From NCBI GenBank assembly GCA_030247855.1, contig JAPDRN010000063.1, positions 124,001 to 188,000 of the forward strand: a DNA stretch of 64,000 bases, in the 5' to 3' direction. This DNA comes from Knufia peltigerae. Taxonomy: Eukaryota > Ascomycota > Eurotiomycetes > Chaetothyriales > Trichomeriaceae. Below, piece after piece: positions 34,113 through 46,022 of this stretch. Under the pieces are notes generated by a model. The model worked only from the letters and a program-made list of their open reading frames with translations, was not told where the DNA came from and did no database searches. The translations under genes were made by a program, and so were the position numbers. How positions within the stretch are numbered: the stretch's first letter is position 1; every line of letters starts with the position of its first letter.

Positions 34113-35321
34113 ATGGCCACCGCTACGGCGGCAATGCCTACTATGCGTACGAATGTGCCTTCCAGCAGGCCAAAACCACCGGCACGGGTAAACACCTCGT
34201 CGACGTACACCCTCGCCCATACGGCACAATGTAAGCTCAAACTGGCGGCGAAGCGAACCGATCGGGACCTGCGATTCGTCCTGGGCCACGCATTCACTCT
34301 GGACAATCTCATGCTGAGGATCGTGGAGATTGAGAATCGAGAGGCGAAAAGTGCCTTCACCGAAGGTGGCGGTAAGAGGTCTTCCAAGGACGTCAGTGAT
34401 GCCGAAGGTGAACACTTTGACTGTTCGCTGGCCCAACCCCAGACGGCGCCGACTTCCAAGGAACATCACGACGACGACGGCGACTTTGACTGTACCAAGG
34501 CCCCCCCACCGTCCGAAAGCAACAAGGCACAACAAAATGTGTCTGGTGAGGCAGTCGGAGGTGGGAGAAGGGTCAGTTTCCAAGACAATAATGCGAGACC
34601 TTCCAAGAACGGGTACGGGTCAGCTGGGTCACGGTCGCCGAAAAAGAGACGCTCACCCTCGCCTCAACTCGTACTCCCGGCCGGTCTGAGTGACGACTCG
34701 TCGGACGACGAGATAGCGGGCACCTCGAGCGACGACTACGAAGAACCCGAACTCATGGCCTACGATTGCGAAGCCGCCCCCACCGTGCCCGAGGACAAAA
34801 AGGCACTCAAGAAGGCCAACCTGCTCAGGTCCAGAAGCGGTAGGACGGGAAAGTACGCCCGGGACGACACCTATGTCGACGAAGAAGATGCCGAACTGGA
34901 ATTGGCGGATGACGAGTTGGACACCAACACCGACGTCGACACGGATAAGCTGGGGGATGACGTCGACGGCCTGGGACTGGACGACGACGACGGCGACGGT
35001 GACGGCATGGGTTTGACTAGGTTCGAAAGTGCCAGTGCCAGACCACCCAGGATGGTCGAGGACGTCGAGGGTGACGAGTACGACGTCGATGACGACGGCA
35101 CGGGACCGGAATCACCACCACAGTTGCCCGTCGACGTCGACGTCCGTGAAATCATCGGAGGGGAAAAGGACGAAGAACTGACGGACCTCTACGAGAAGGT
35201 CAGGAGGTGTTACTGTCACGGTAACCGGGACGTCGTCGGTGGGAAGCCCGAGGGTATATGGGACGTCCCCGTCGAGAAGACGGGTGGTAAAAGGTTGGCC
35301 GTCGTCGCCGTCACCGCTTGA
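34113..35321 (+). CDS. Acidic, mostly disordered fungal protein of unknown function
   Basis: Single-exon, 402-aa protein. Only residues 30-75 look folded: YTLAHTAQCKLKLAAKRTDR then LRFVLGHAFTLDNLMLRIVE, a helical segment I believe is conserved among ascomycete homologues. The rest is strongly acidic, with Asp/Glu runs (DDDGDGDG, DEEDAELELADDELD), and has a central basic block SPKKRRSPSP that could be a nuclear localisation signal. A short repeat-like phrase (FDCSLAQP, FDCTKAPP, YDCEAAPT) appears three times. The C-terminus has one more structured stretch, ELTDLYEKVRRCYCHG. No enzyme motif. The TGA stop lies inside a GA dinucleotide repeat (35320-35339). Codon use is GC-rich at third positions (GAC, GTC, ACC), unlike clu1 upstream. 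Confidence 0.68.
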   Translation: MATATAAMPTMRTNVPSSRPKPPARVNTSSTYTLAHTAQCKLKLAAKRTDRDLRFVLGHAFTLDNLMLRIVEIENREAKSAFTEGGGKRSSKDVSDAEGEHFDCSLAQPQTAPTSKEHHDDDGDFDCTKAPPPSESNKAQQNVSGEAVGGGRRVSFQDNNARPSKNGYGSAGSRSPKKRRSPSPQLVLPAGLSDDSSDDEIAGTSSDDYEEPELMAYDCEAAPTVPEDKKALKKANLLRSRSGRTGKYARDDTYVDEEDAELELADDELDTNTDVDTDKLGDDVDGLGLDDDDGDGDGMGLTRFESASARPPRMVEDVEGDEYDVDDDGTGPESPPQLPVDVDVREIIGGEKDEELTDLYEKVRRCYCHGNRDVVGGKPEGIWDVPVEKTGGKRLAVVAVTA

Positions 35322-35339
35322 GAGAGAGAGAGAGAGAGG
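35320..35339. repeat. GA dinucleotide microsatellite
   Basis: About nine GA units that begin within the stop codon of the 34113-35321 gene. Confidence 0.9.
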
Positions 35340-36571
35340 GAGTGCCTTTTTATTTTATTTTATTTTTCCCACCGCAACGACACGATATGATTATGGAAGA
35401 AGTCGAGGGTATAATTGATGCTCAAGGGTTCTCATGTTGGAGTCGACCGGGGAAAGCACACCAAACCAGACCAAAAAAAAACCAAAAAAAAAGAGCAACA
35501 GAGTCAAAAGCAAGGCATGCCACGAGAATACTACATCTCTTCAAAGGCCTTTAAAGGCTTACAGTACTGATCCGTACGAAACCCGGACACACGGACAAGG
35601 TCATGCCTATGTGGTGCGGTGTATGGCTCACCAAGGTACAAGGATCCCGAGCGGTCAATATTGGACGGGACCATGCATGGGGCGCCGGTGGTTTGTCCCA
35701 TCTATTCTATTTACCGTACACTTTGTTGTTGTTTTTTGCTTTGCAAAGTTTTTCGAGTGCTTTGCCATCGGTAGTGGTCTATTCCAGACTATTTTTCTTG
35801 CCAAAGTTTCGAACATCAATATGCACGTTGATATAAACATATCCGTATCAGTCGTTTTACGATTTATGAGAGGCTCGAGTTGGAATCAAGTCACGCCTGG
35901 ATTTAATTCGTACACTGTACCTCGATTCTCATGGTGGTTTCCGTCTTCAAGATTGGTAAGCGCAAGGGAAAAGAGAAATACAAACGATGGACTCGACAGT
36001 GTAGAGAAAAAAAGTATACTATAAGAAAATCGTCGTAGTAGCACGCAGTTCATCAAGGTCATCCAGCTAGCCCCAGCACGTCGATCCTCCACACAAGGAC
36101 AGAAATCTTGTCCAGGATGCACGAGATATGGCTTCGTGGACTTCCATCTGACCAAGTCACTATATCGCCCAGTTTGACACGTCGGTAGAGTAAGGCGCCA
36201 AAACAGAAGAGTCCACTGTCTATTTTGCGTCGTCGACACAAGTAAACCTCAACGGCAACATATGCGTGCGAATAGCTTCCCCTGGTCTGTTTGTCTGGCT
36301 GTCTGTGCTCCATTTATCCAATTCCAGCAATGCCCGACTTTGCCAGAAAGCTCGCAGCAGTTGTCCAGAATCTTCCCACCAAGAAAATTGCAACAGCTCA
36401 TCTTTTCCGTCATAGTTGTCGTGGGAATGTGTCATGATTTCGTTGTCCGCACCCATGCATATGCCATTCCCGATTTAGCACCCAAAGGCACTTGGGCCAA
36501 AACTCCTGCTTGACCATGCGATCCACATAAAACCCCTCTGACCTAAATCAACAACTCACGTGAAAGACAAT
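35322..36571. other. Intergenic, convergent 3' region
   Basis: About 1.25 kb between the convergent acidic-protein gene and pal1. A-rich runs near 35470-35500 (AAAAAAAACC-type). ORFs of 80-196 codons overlap one another and lack coding character. Confidence 0.5.
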
Positions 36572-38257
36572 TCAAGATGTTTCGGTGTTTCGTCTTCCAC
36601 GGGTACGGCTTCCGCCCTTCAAACTCTTGACTCGACTCAGGAAACCACCTCCTGTCTTATTGTCCTCACCACTAGGACTGTCACCAGTCAACTTTCTCTC
36701 CAGACCAAGCCCGCGTCGTGGACTGCTGGGCGCACGAGTTCGACTTGGCTTCTGCTGTTCCTCGGCAAAAGCAATTTGAGCTCCCTTTTTCTCATACTCT
36801 TTGTCATAGTCTTTGAAGAAGGGGTTTGCATTATTCTCTGAATGGGCTGTCCCCAACGGGCTATTTGGACCGCCGGCAGGTTCTGGCGAGGCCATGCGGC
36901 CACCATCACCGAAATTCGGTCGAGGTTGACGGACAGACTTGATTCTCTGGGCCAAGCTCTTCTTTCGAGACAGACCATTTGCCTGTGCTTGCTGTTGGGC
37001 CTCGAACTCGCTCTCCCGGCGCTGTATGGCAGCTCGACTTGCTGGTGCACCCTCTAGAAAAGTGCTGGTGCCGAGACCTGCAGATTCACTTCCGTGCACA
37101 GGCTCAATACGGGCAGTCGGGTTGAAGCCGGCACTTCTTTCTGGTTGTGGTCGGCGAAAGTAATCAGCATCTTCTTCCTGGATTGCCGCTTCATTGTAAT
37201 CGACGTGAGCTTCTTGTCCTGTGCCGTTGTATTGGTCAAGATTGAGCGACTTATTGAGAGGTCCGGCACCCCCAAGTTGCATGTTGACAGAATCCTTGGG
37301 AAAAGCCTGCATCGGAGCTTGTCTGGAACCTTTTCTGTTGCGGTGAGGGTTACAGGCATCAAATGGGCCGTCGTGATGGAATACTACAAATAGTCAGAGA
37401 AATTCTGCGTGGAGTGACGAGCATCAGCTTACATCCTGTGCCATAGATACTAGTGACATCGAGCTTGTCGATAACATCCAGTTTCCTGTTCGGCTTCTTA
37501 GACCGATGAGAGCTTGTGCCATCTTTCTCGCGGAGCTTTCTTTCTCTGCGTTTCTTCTCGGCCTCAGGATCCAAGTCTCTGGGCTTGTCGCGGATGGAAG
37601 ACTCCGAGTTGCGGCGCTGAGTGCGTCTTTCACGAGGACGGATGTCAGATGGATCTGCAAAGATGTCTAGCTCGTTTGGAGGGCCTCGGTTTTTCGATTG
37701 CTGCCTCCGACGTTCTTCCTCCGAATTGCTCGGCCTGTGGCGGCCAGAAGGGCCTCGAGATGGGTGTGGCTTCGGTGGCATATTCTCGCGTCGAGAGCTT
37801 CCATTTTGAAGAGGTCTCTGTGAGCGTTTTGTGGTGTCATTGATGTCGAGAGATGCCTTGAACAAAATTAGCGATCAATGATCCCTAACACCGATGCACG
37901 TACAAAAATATCTACAGTGTTATCTGTAGGCCTGCTAGGCTTTGTGCTGTCACTCGTTGCCCCTTTGTTTCTGTTTGGAAGCGCAACCTCGCTGCTATCC
38001 AGGAAGGGATTCGTAGAGGCAGGTTTGACAGGTCCTAAGTTGGGACTGGTGGCACTATCAGGCATCCGATTACGAAAAGGATTGTTTGAGGCCAGAGGTG
38101 AAGGACCCCTTTCTGCACAGCAAAGTCAGTCGCGTCGTGTAAGAGAGAACGCCACGTGAAGAGGACGAAGGAACCAAGAGGCAATGAACAAAGTATATTA
38201 TGTCAAGCGTGAGACTGATATGCACGTACCTGGCATGGTTGCAGTCTGCGCCATCAT
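36572..38257 (-). CDS. pal1: Pal1 cell-morphology protein
   Basis: Four exons: 38257-38230, 38112-37904, 37856-37433 and 37383-36572, with introns of 117, 47 and 49 bp. The sum is 1473 nt, giving 490 aa, all phases consistent. Pal1 acts at cell tips and endocytic sites to keep cylindrical shape and works with the Sla2/Ede1 endocytic machinery. The family core spans exons 3-4: KLDVIDKLDVTSIYGTG joined to LFHHDGPFDACNPHRNRKG, then APMQAFPKDSVNMQLGG. It starts MMAQTATMPERGPSPLASNN. The N-terminus carries NPF motifs (SNNPFRNR, STNPFLD), and another is near the C-terminus (ANPFFKDY). NPF motifs bind EH-domain proteins such as Ede1. The remainder is basic, Ser/Arg-rich and disordered. The 5' exon is only 28 nt. 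Confidence 0.92.
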
Positions 38258-39991
38258 GGCTTTAAATTTGGTTCTTCACTGCCTGAGCCTCAATAGTACT
38301 CTGATTGTCCTGTATTAATGGCTGCACAGCGCGTGGAGTTTGTGTTGTTTCTGCCGGCTTCTGACAAAATGATGAAAGAGGGAGAGATGGACAGGCGGCA
38401 CAGAGACCAAGGGGGATATGATGAAAGAGGAGCGACGCGAAGCGGGATAAGGAGTCGGTTTGTTTGGACCCAATGCGGACGTGTGAGGACCGTGTGAGGC
38501 CGTTCTAGGAACGTGCGCCGAGGGGGGAAAGCGGGTGGGCACAATGAATTATGGCTGTTCGTGGAAGAGCATACAGAGATATCGTATGCTTGACTGTTGT
38601 ACTCTGGGTAGGTTGAGAATGAGGATGAGGATGCTGAGGGTGAATGAAGGTCGGTTGCGAGGATAGTAGGTGACTGTAGATGAATAAAAGGGATTGGAAA
38701 GGAGAGAGGGAGAGGGGGGAGAATCCGGGCGCAGGCAGGAACCCAATGCCTTTTGGCGGTTCCACAAGGGCCTCAGTCACTCCGTGTTATTTACAGTACA
38801 AGTGTACAGAGGGTCGCGAGATAGTATGAATACCAGGTATCCGTAACTTGTGATTATTCTCCGTAAATTGGGGAAGTCAAAGAGAAGTAAAGGGGAAGAT
38901 CGGGGGCTTCACCACCTACACTATAATATGCATACAAGTGGGCGATGTACTACTCCGTATACCTGTAATTGTACGCTACGACTATCCGTCACGCACACTC
39001 TCTTACTCCTTGGTCACTCACCACTCACCATTGACCACGCCACACACCCTCGCTACAGAGAGAGATCCTTGTCTCTAGACATTGAGCAAGCATTACGGTG
39101 TCAGCCATCTTCGCCTCAAGTGAATTGCTAACTCCAAGTCATCTTTGCTACAACCACATGGACCGACCCTGATTGAGAACCTCTTGCAGCATTGAGTGCT
39201 TGATCGACTACGACAATCCTCCACAGTCGCCACTGACATTGACAGCAGGTTGATCAGGTTTTGTCAGTTGACGAGTGATCACCATCCCTGCTAACTTCCT
39301 CTTTGTCGACGGTCAGGGTCTCTAGTGCCACTTGTTTGGCCAGCTGCAAATCGATCGCCATCTTCGCTTGTTTACTGACACAAGTTGATTCAGGGCACAG
39401 CCTCTTGCAGCGAGTTTGAGACTGCCCACCCGACGCGTTCTCGCCCCTACCGGACTCTATCGTTCTCCATCTGCATGGGAACACTCGTACCCTTGGTCTA
39501 GATTTTGTGGGTGTCATTATTATCATTGTCCATCGTCTGGAATGTACAAGGACTCAACGTCCTGGCCTGTCGCGACAGCTGTCAGTTGAGAACCCGATTC
39601 TATACCAATTTGGGCCATCACCACACAGATCGAACCTGTTTCTCCGGTTTTCTCGCGCCCCTGGACTCAACTCTAATCTACACACGAAGGATCCCGCCGT
39701 CCGAGCCGGAACTTGAAGTAAAACGTTCTTGCATCTTCAATAATAGCATACGAATACGAGTACTGGACCTTGGGACGCCGCCTCGCGAGTGCGCCAATTA
39801 TCCGATATACTCCGCTTGGCTGTGGCACCACCCGACGCGTACTGAATCAAGTCGCACAGTCCGGGGCATTTGAGGTGCGAATTATAATCAACATCTACCT
39901 ACTAAGATAGGTAGTTTTGTTTTGTTATTTCGTCGGCTGCCAGCACCGCTGTCTTTACCATTGTATTCTCAGACCACAAGGGAGAGAAGCT
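38258..39991. other. Long divergent intergenic region
   Basis: About 1.7 kb between pal1 (-) and med31 (+). Contains TACTCCGTA at 38951 and weaker variants near 38780 and 38860. ORFs here overlap and do not look coding. Likely promoters and leaders of both genes. Confidence 0.55.
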
Positions 39992-40420
39992 ATGGAACCG
40001 ACCACACCGCCAACACCGCTGTCTCATCGATTTACCTTGGAGCTAGAGTTTGTTCTCTGCCTGTCCAATCCTCTTTACCTTCAATATCTGGCAGTAAATT
40101 ATCCTCATCTCCTCAACAAGCCAGCAGCCAGCCACAATAATGCAGATCTCGAAAACTCCGATGCAGCTCGATTTGCACGATATCTGAAATATCTCTCTGA
40201 ATATTGGCGCAGACCAGAATATGCCAAATACTTGACCCACCCTGGCGCTACTCTGCGGAATCTGGAACTCCTACAACAAGAGCAGTTCCGGAAGGACATA
40301 ATCAGACCTGATGTCATTGCCAAATTATTTGAGACCGAGGCTGGACAGCCAGCTGTGCAACCTGATATTGAAAATTCAGCCTTACAGAATCCTGACGAGT
40401 CAATCCAGACCGTTGCCTGA
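39992..40420 (+). CDS. med31: Mediator complex subunit 31 (Soh1)
   Basis: Single-exon, 142-aa protein. Med31 is a small conserved subunit of the Mediator middle module that bridges activators and RNA polymerase II in the nucleus. The whole Med31 signature is present: RFTLELEFVLCLSNPLYLQY, then DAARFARYLKYLSEYWRRPE, then YAKYLTHPGATLRNLELLQQ and EQFRKDIIRPDVI. A short acidic tail follows. The start is ATG 39992 (MEPTTPPTPLSHR). The frame stays open upstream to 39917, but that part (Cys/His-rich MFCYFVGC) does not belong to the family. Length is as expected for fungi (about 120-160 aa). Confidence 0.93.
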   Translation: MEPTTPPTPLSHRFTLELEFVLCLSNPLYLQYLAVNYPHLLNKPAASHNNADLENSDAARFARYLKYLSEYWRRPEYAKYLTHPGATLRNLELLQQEQFRKDIIRPDVIAKLFETEAGQPAVQPDIENSALQNPDESIQTVA

Positions 40421-42045
40421 AAAATTAGCGTTGAAGATCTAGCATCAGGTCCCGCAACAATTCGCAACGAGAAACTTCTATTTGTGTCGCAACACAACAT
40501 ATGCTCCAATGCCAGCGACTCATGGTCATGGCGATGTGGCGAAGCTTTGCGACCCGAGACAATTGGCGCCGCAAGTTGAGACCGAAACCACTCATTGAGA
40601 AATCAGCCGCAGAACATTCAGCACGGTGCTTACTGTGCACTCTGTGCGCGAGCAGCCTTGACATGCATTCAACGTTGTCACTATGTATCTTGGCCGTGAA
40701 ACCAACAGTCGATTAGAAAGCGAAGACTTCATGCCACAAGAAGGGTCACGAGCGCGTTTCGCAGAGCTTGGCAGCGTTGTCACAGGCATTACCTGGCAGA
40801 CTTGCACTCGGGATATCCTTGCATGTCTAGTGTTTATTCACGATCGCTTTCTTTCTCGTCACGAAGTACAATTTCCAACGGTGCTATGGAAAGAAGAATA
40901 GGATGATGATGATGATGCTCCGATTTCGGAACAATATCTGCGCGACTGGCCACCTCGACGCAGAAATACATTTGTTACAAATTGGCACCAGAATGGATGA
41001 AGTCGATTGCGCCGTGGATTTGGGACCGCCAACAACTATCACTTTTATTCAAAGAAAAGCTTCACGTATCCAAACAATTAGTCAAAATACAGAATCTCTA
41101 TCCGCGTACGGGGATAGTTTCGCGTCATATATTTGCATGTCTTAAGTACTCGTACTTAATAAGTAGATCATTCGAGGGTATACGGATCCAGGGGCGTGTA
41201 AGGCCGCACAAGGCTCGCAGTACTGCATTGTTCTCGGAATGGGGACATTTCAGGAACGTAGTAATTAAGGCTTGGGACATGCAGGTACCACGGCGCCAAC
41301 AGCGCGTATTCTTCATGGGGCGCAGCACATCAGACGGCAAGTCTTTTACCTTTTTCGATATTTACGGGCGACCTCGCAAGGAATTTGAAAACAGAGGAAA
41401 ACAGAGGGGGAAATCAATAATGGGCGCGGCCCTTTATCACTAGTGTACGAAATACGCGATGCGTACTTCTGAATTAGCGGCATTCGTCCTTCGCTGCGCC
41501 ATTGTGGTCGCTGTCGGATTGAGGTGAGCCGAGGGAGTTATTAGAAGTACCCCAGCTGCGTCACCGTCATCCCCTCTACGGTGACTGCCTCCCTATATAT
41601 CGTGCTAAAGCCATGCGCCCAGGTGTTTTCATGTCAACTTGAATTCTACCACAATCTCTCTAACGCTGTGATTCCTGCGCGACTACGCGAACCGAGAACT
41701 CCTCCCTTCACCGACCAATTGACCAAAGTATCGCTTCAAGCACGTCCATTGTTTCCCCAGGCACGATCGCACGATTTCGATTACTTGGAGCATTGAAACA
41801 ATCCGAAGAACGCAAGCATACGCAAAAAGACCAGAGATATACCATCCTAGAAGGACTTTTGTCGCAGAGATACACCAAAACACTAGTTGCGCAACCACTC
41901 GGAAAAAGGATACGATCAGACATACCTGTGACAGTCTTGTTGTCCAGCCAGAGAGAGGCCTTTGGAACCACTGAAGCCATCATCCGAAGACTCGGAACGG
42001 TCCCGCTCAACTTGACGAATCCGACATTAGACTTCACCGTTCAAT
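40421..42045. other. Intergenic with a possible decayed reading frame
   Basis: About 1.6 kb. From about 40683 a frame reads through RDILACLVFIHDRFLSRHE to a TAG at about 40900. After five GAT codons it continues APISEQYLRDWPPRRRNTF to a TGA near 40999, which could be an eroded gene. There is a GAT run at 40902-40917. Nothing named. Confidence 0.4.
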
Positions 42046-42874
42046 ATGGTATCAACGAGGCACCACCCAAAATCCTTTCCAGCCCCGGCAACGTCGACCG
42101 GAACCTCTCCCTCGCCGCCTCCCGATAGTCCGATCTCTGTGGTCGTTCCAAGCCCCCAGAAACGCAAAGCAAATCGCTCAGGCACCAAACAGAGCGATGT
42201 GACTCAGCATACCTACTCACACAAGATCGCTCCCCTGCTCATGATATGGCTGTTTGTATCACTACCCCTGGTGACATGGGACACAGGGTACATGCTCATG
42301 CGCCCGCACACGATGCCCGGTGGAAAGTTGCATTCGCCCATCTGGACACCGTATGCTCTTTACGGCACTGTCGACTATATATATGGGTGGCCCGCGTGGG
42401 ATAATCATGTCGGTTTCTCAGCTGCACAGGCATCCTTGAATGCCGTGGAGAACGTCATGTATATCTATTATCTTATCACCATCCTTGGAAATGGTGCTCA
42501 GAACTTTTTCGCCGCCGGGACTATGGGAGAATTCTTTGTTGGCTCCAAGTCCAATACGGTATCTGGCCCCGGAGTCGCTAAAGCAGTATTGCTGTTGTTT
42601 GCAGCGACGGTAATGACCTTGAGCAAGACTGTTTTGTATTGTGAGTACTATTCAGATATGAGTGAATCCAGGTTGGGGCCGTGGCTGACTAACGTATGGA
42701 ACAGGGCTCAATGAGTACTTCAGCGGATATTCAAACATCGGACACAACACAGTCTATCGCCTTATAGTGCTGTGGATCCTTCCCAATGGCCTCTGGTTGA
42801 TATTCCCAACATACATGATCTGGGTGTTAGGAAAAGAAATTGTGGCTCACATGGACTCAGTGGATGCCGAATGA
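42046..42874 (+). CDS. Polytopic membrane protein, EXPERA/emopamil-binding-like fungal family
   Basis: Exons 42046-42640 and 42705-42874 total 765 nt, giving 254 aa. The 64-bp intron (GTGAGT...AACAG) restores VLYWLNEYFSGY. The N-terminal 60 residues are Ser/Pro-rich. About five helices follow: IAPLLMIWLFVSLPLVTWDT, the loop GYMLMRPHTMPGGKLHSPIW, TPYALYGTVDYIYGWPAW, SLNAVENVMYIYYLITILGN, AKAVLLLFAATVMTLSKTVL and LIVLWILPNGLWLIFPTYMI. The aromatic WDTGY, RPH and NGLW residues in the membrane resemble EXPERA-domain sterol-isomerase/sigma-2-like proteins. Fungal members have been loosely labelled C6 transcription factor in databases, which does not fit this topology. Catalytic activity is not claimed. 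Confidence 0.75.
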
Positions 42875-45800
42875 AGCCCGAGGACCTTTCTTCTTAAGAC
42901 AGCATCATACTGCTTCTGTCTGGAACGGAGATATCTTGCTTCCAATAATGTCAATCTAGCTCGATCAGAGTCGACACGGAACAAGAACTCCCAGCTGCCT
43001 ACGGTCTACGGTAGACCTTGGCCTGAGGAAAATCATATTGTACTGACTACGCTGCTATGGAGCCACTCGGTGAACCATGCCGCCAACTGGGATACGAGCT
43101 TACCTTTTGTCCCAAAATGGCGCGCATCATATCGTCAGGCAAATGCTGCTGCTGGTATGCCTCACCTCGAATGCCGACCTGGATGTAGACATGAACCTTT
43201 TCTCTGACAGCTTGACAGATGCCATGGCGAATGATATCACCTCCAGAACTATGCGAACAATGTACGAAAATGAATCGGTTTGAGTTCAGAGGAATATACA
43301 GTGTGCAGATGGATTTCAAGCCCCGTCATCTACTCTCACTATACTCATCATGACGGTGATGTTTGATTTATACCTTATCTCGATGCGCAGTCAAGGTGGA
43401 TATATAATGTCGGATACAAGACCATTAAACATTGTCGGTGTTAAACTTGTCAATTTTTGGGTAGAAGATGCGGCGAAGGAGACCAACACGAGAATAGTCC
43501 ACATGATATCTAGATGATCTAATCAATTGGTGTGCAAAGAACGAATGTTGGACATTGTTAACGTGACAGCAGGCACGCATGTGCAAGCGAGGCGAAAAGT
43601 CTTTTTGGTCATAAGATCTACGAGAGCTTTCCCCGCGATCGAGGCTTGTACTTGTAGTTGATGAAGATCTGCGGACACTATTCGTGAGAGCACAAAGTCA
43701 CCATGCGGAGTGCCGGGCAGGTAAGCAATTCACGGCCTTCGTATTCAGGCTGGGTAAAGGTCACCCAAGGAAAGTCACATACCTTAGTCCATGGATTGAT
43801 GACGATAGCAGCTTCCTTGGGTTACAGTGACCAGAAGAAGTGAAGATGTACCACGAGAGATTCCTCGGCTTCTCGACACGATTACACCAGTTCGGGAGGG
43901 GAAGCTTTCCATCCGCGTCATGTTGCAGCGTCCTGAGGCTGGACCATTGTAGCCGATGCTGGACACTTGGACACTTCCCTGTGTGACACGAGGTAAATCG
44001 GCACGGGTGCATGCTGGCGAGCTGGATTGCCGAGCTATTGCTCCGTATCCAGGGCACTTACTGCGAGCACAGCCAGAGTAATGCCGTGAAGCTGGGGCTC
44101 CTGCATAGACGAAGAAACGTTGCAGTCGACAATGCAGGCAGGTGTTGGTTGAACAGAAAGTGATTGGAGAGAGCAGCGGTCCGGGAGGGTCCTAGCATGG
44201 ATGCGTATGTCCGGAGGGCACGACAAGGACGATGATGATTTACCTCCCACAGGAGCCTTTACATTCAGCTCCAGCAAATGGGAAAAACGTCGGGCGGCAA
44301 GGAGGATCCCTGTTGCTTGGTGATATGGGGCCGAAGCGGGGATGGACCAGGGCCGACATGGACACACTTGTACCCGTACAGGATCATGAGCGGAGAATAT
44401 GCCTAAAAGATGAAGTCGTTTACGGTACAAGGGAATATGCAGAGTGGCTGGCAGAGGTGGTGGTGAGAACACCAGCCATGATGCTGACATGCCGCCATCA
44501 GTTCAGTTCCTCTCCATACAAAATACTAAGTCTCATCGCTCTCTTGTTGACCAGTGCGAAGTAGACGGAGAAACAGGGCTGCGAACTCCCACGTCAAGGT
44601 CGAGGTTGAGACTTGACTGGTCAATTTCGCTTGAGATAATGAAAACCATGTTAGCTCTACAAAGTGTCAAGGTCGTACGGGGGACTCATGGTGAGTTGCT
44701 TGCACTATGCCACTGTAAGCAAATGAATTACGGACTACGAGTGCTGGGTACTTGGTCGTTGCGGGGAACAGCTTCTTCAGGCGGTCAGGGCGACTCTAGT
44801 CTAGATTTTTGACGAGGGATTGTCATTGTGATTATGGAGCATTCATTGTGGTCTACAATGCCGATGCCGGTGGCGGTGGTAGTCGTAATGGGTGTCGAGA
44901 CGGCAATACGAACACAGATTCAATTGCGTGAGGGTTCGATGGAACCCATCAGCATCACAAGGAACAATCGTCGCGGGTGAAGAGGAATGCAACCTCAAGA
45001 AATGTTTTTGGCTTTTCACTCCGCCTTCATGCAAGGAGCAGGTGATGTGATTAGTTTGTTGGTCAGACCCTGTTATACTACAGAGTGACCTGTGTGTCTG
45101 TATTCTCTCGCCCTCTCTTGTCTCGAACAAGTGCGGAAGTAGCACAAGATTGTGTCTTTAGTCAAACACCAGTGTGTGCCATTGACAGCCGTTGAGAAGG
45201 AGGCTAAAGAATGTGACTGTTCGTTCGGTACTTCGTACGTGTAAAGACGTCAGAACCGGGGGAAGAAGGAAATGTCTCTTGGTGACAGAATATCTACCAA
45301 AGTAAATAGGTCAAGTCAGATGTTCGGTAGCTCGCTGTTATTCACCTGCCTCTTCTCCATAAGTCTTGGTTGAGATGAAGTGTCAAGGGTCCCGTCCCAT
45401 ACCAAAGTTGACAAGGTCTAAAAAGCAAGTACTGTACGTAGAGCCCATCAAACTACTTACCTAGTGCCCCCCCAGCGTCACCTCCACAAAATACGACATA
45501 TCCAGGCATCATCACCATCATCAATTGCCATCTTGCACATCCCCGTACCCATATGAGCCTTTTGAGTGGCAGGCCCAAGTAAATGTACCCATGCCTCCTC
45601 CCTCCGGACGGATACTCATCCTCCGTATAACGGCTACAAATATCCCCTTCAGCGATCTCTTCCTTCCAAGATTGTCCTCCCTTTCACCCTTTGCTCCTTC
45701 TCTTTTGTCGGGCACTCGTTTCGTCCCCCGAAACCAATCCTCACCCCTAAAACAAAAGAAGAATTTACTGTCGGGGGCCAGTCAGTTTTAGTTGTGTTGT

Positions 45801-46022
45801 TGTTGTCGTCGTCGTCAAGTGAACCGACCGGGGAAAAGACTCTACTGCTGTCCTACCCAGACTTGACCACTCCCCAACCACCAAATATTCTCCCGACGGA
45901 GGGATTATTGTCCTTGTACACACCCAATACTCTGTACTGTACGGAGTGCCTACAAGGGATTACCCTGTTGACGTCAATCGCCCAGAAACAAGCTTCGATC
46001 CAGGCGTCCGCCAAACCCCAAG
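42875..46022. other. Large gene-poor interval with unconfirmed exon-like pieces
   Basis: About 3.1 kb. The most coding-like piece is on the minus strand at 43280-42999 (separate entry). Plus-strand ORFs just upstream of the beta-glucosidase (for example 45566-46192) start with GTG, overlap its signal exon and look like leader sequence. Near 45900-45950 is a TACGGAGTG variant of the window's recurrent motif. No RNA gene or transposon recognised. Confidence 0.5.
42999..43280 (-). CDS. Possible 3' exons of an unrecognised gene (doubtful)
   Basis: A frame around 43280-43104 reads GDIIRHGICQAVREKVHVYI then QVGIRGEAYQQQHLPDDMMR. It ends AILGQK at a good donor (GTAAGC, 43103). An 81-bp intron with acceptor TCCTCAG (43023) joins it in phase to KVYRRP and a TAG at 42999. 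The piece is hydrophilic and helix-like, and the splice signals are good. I could not trace convincing 5' exons (several candidate short exons up to 44000 remain unproved) and do not know the family. It converges on the gene ending at 42874. Confidence 0.3.

Noticed and set aside
35434..36024. 196-codon ORF after the acidic-protein gene
   Set aside because: It begins in an A-rich, repeat-like 3' region, overlaps other random ORFs and shows no domain or codon bias.
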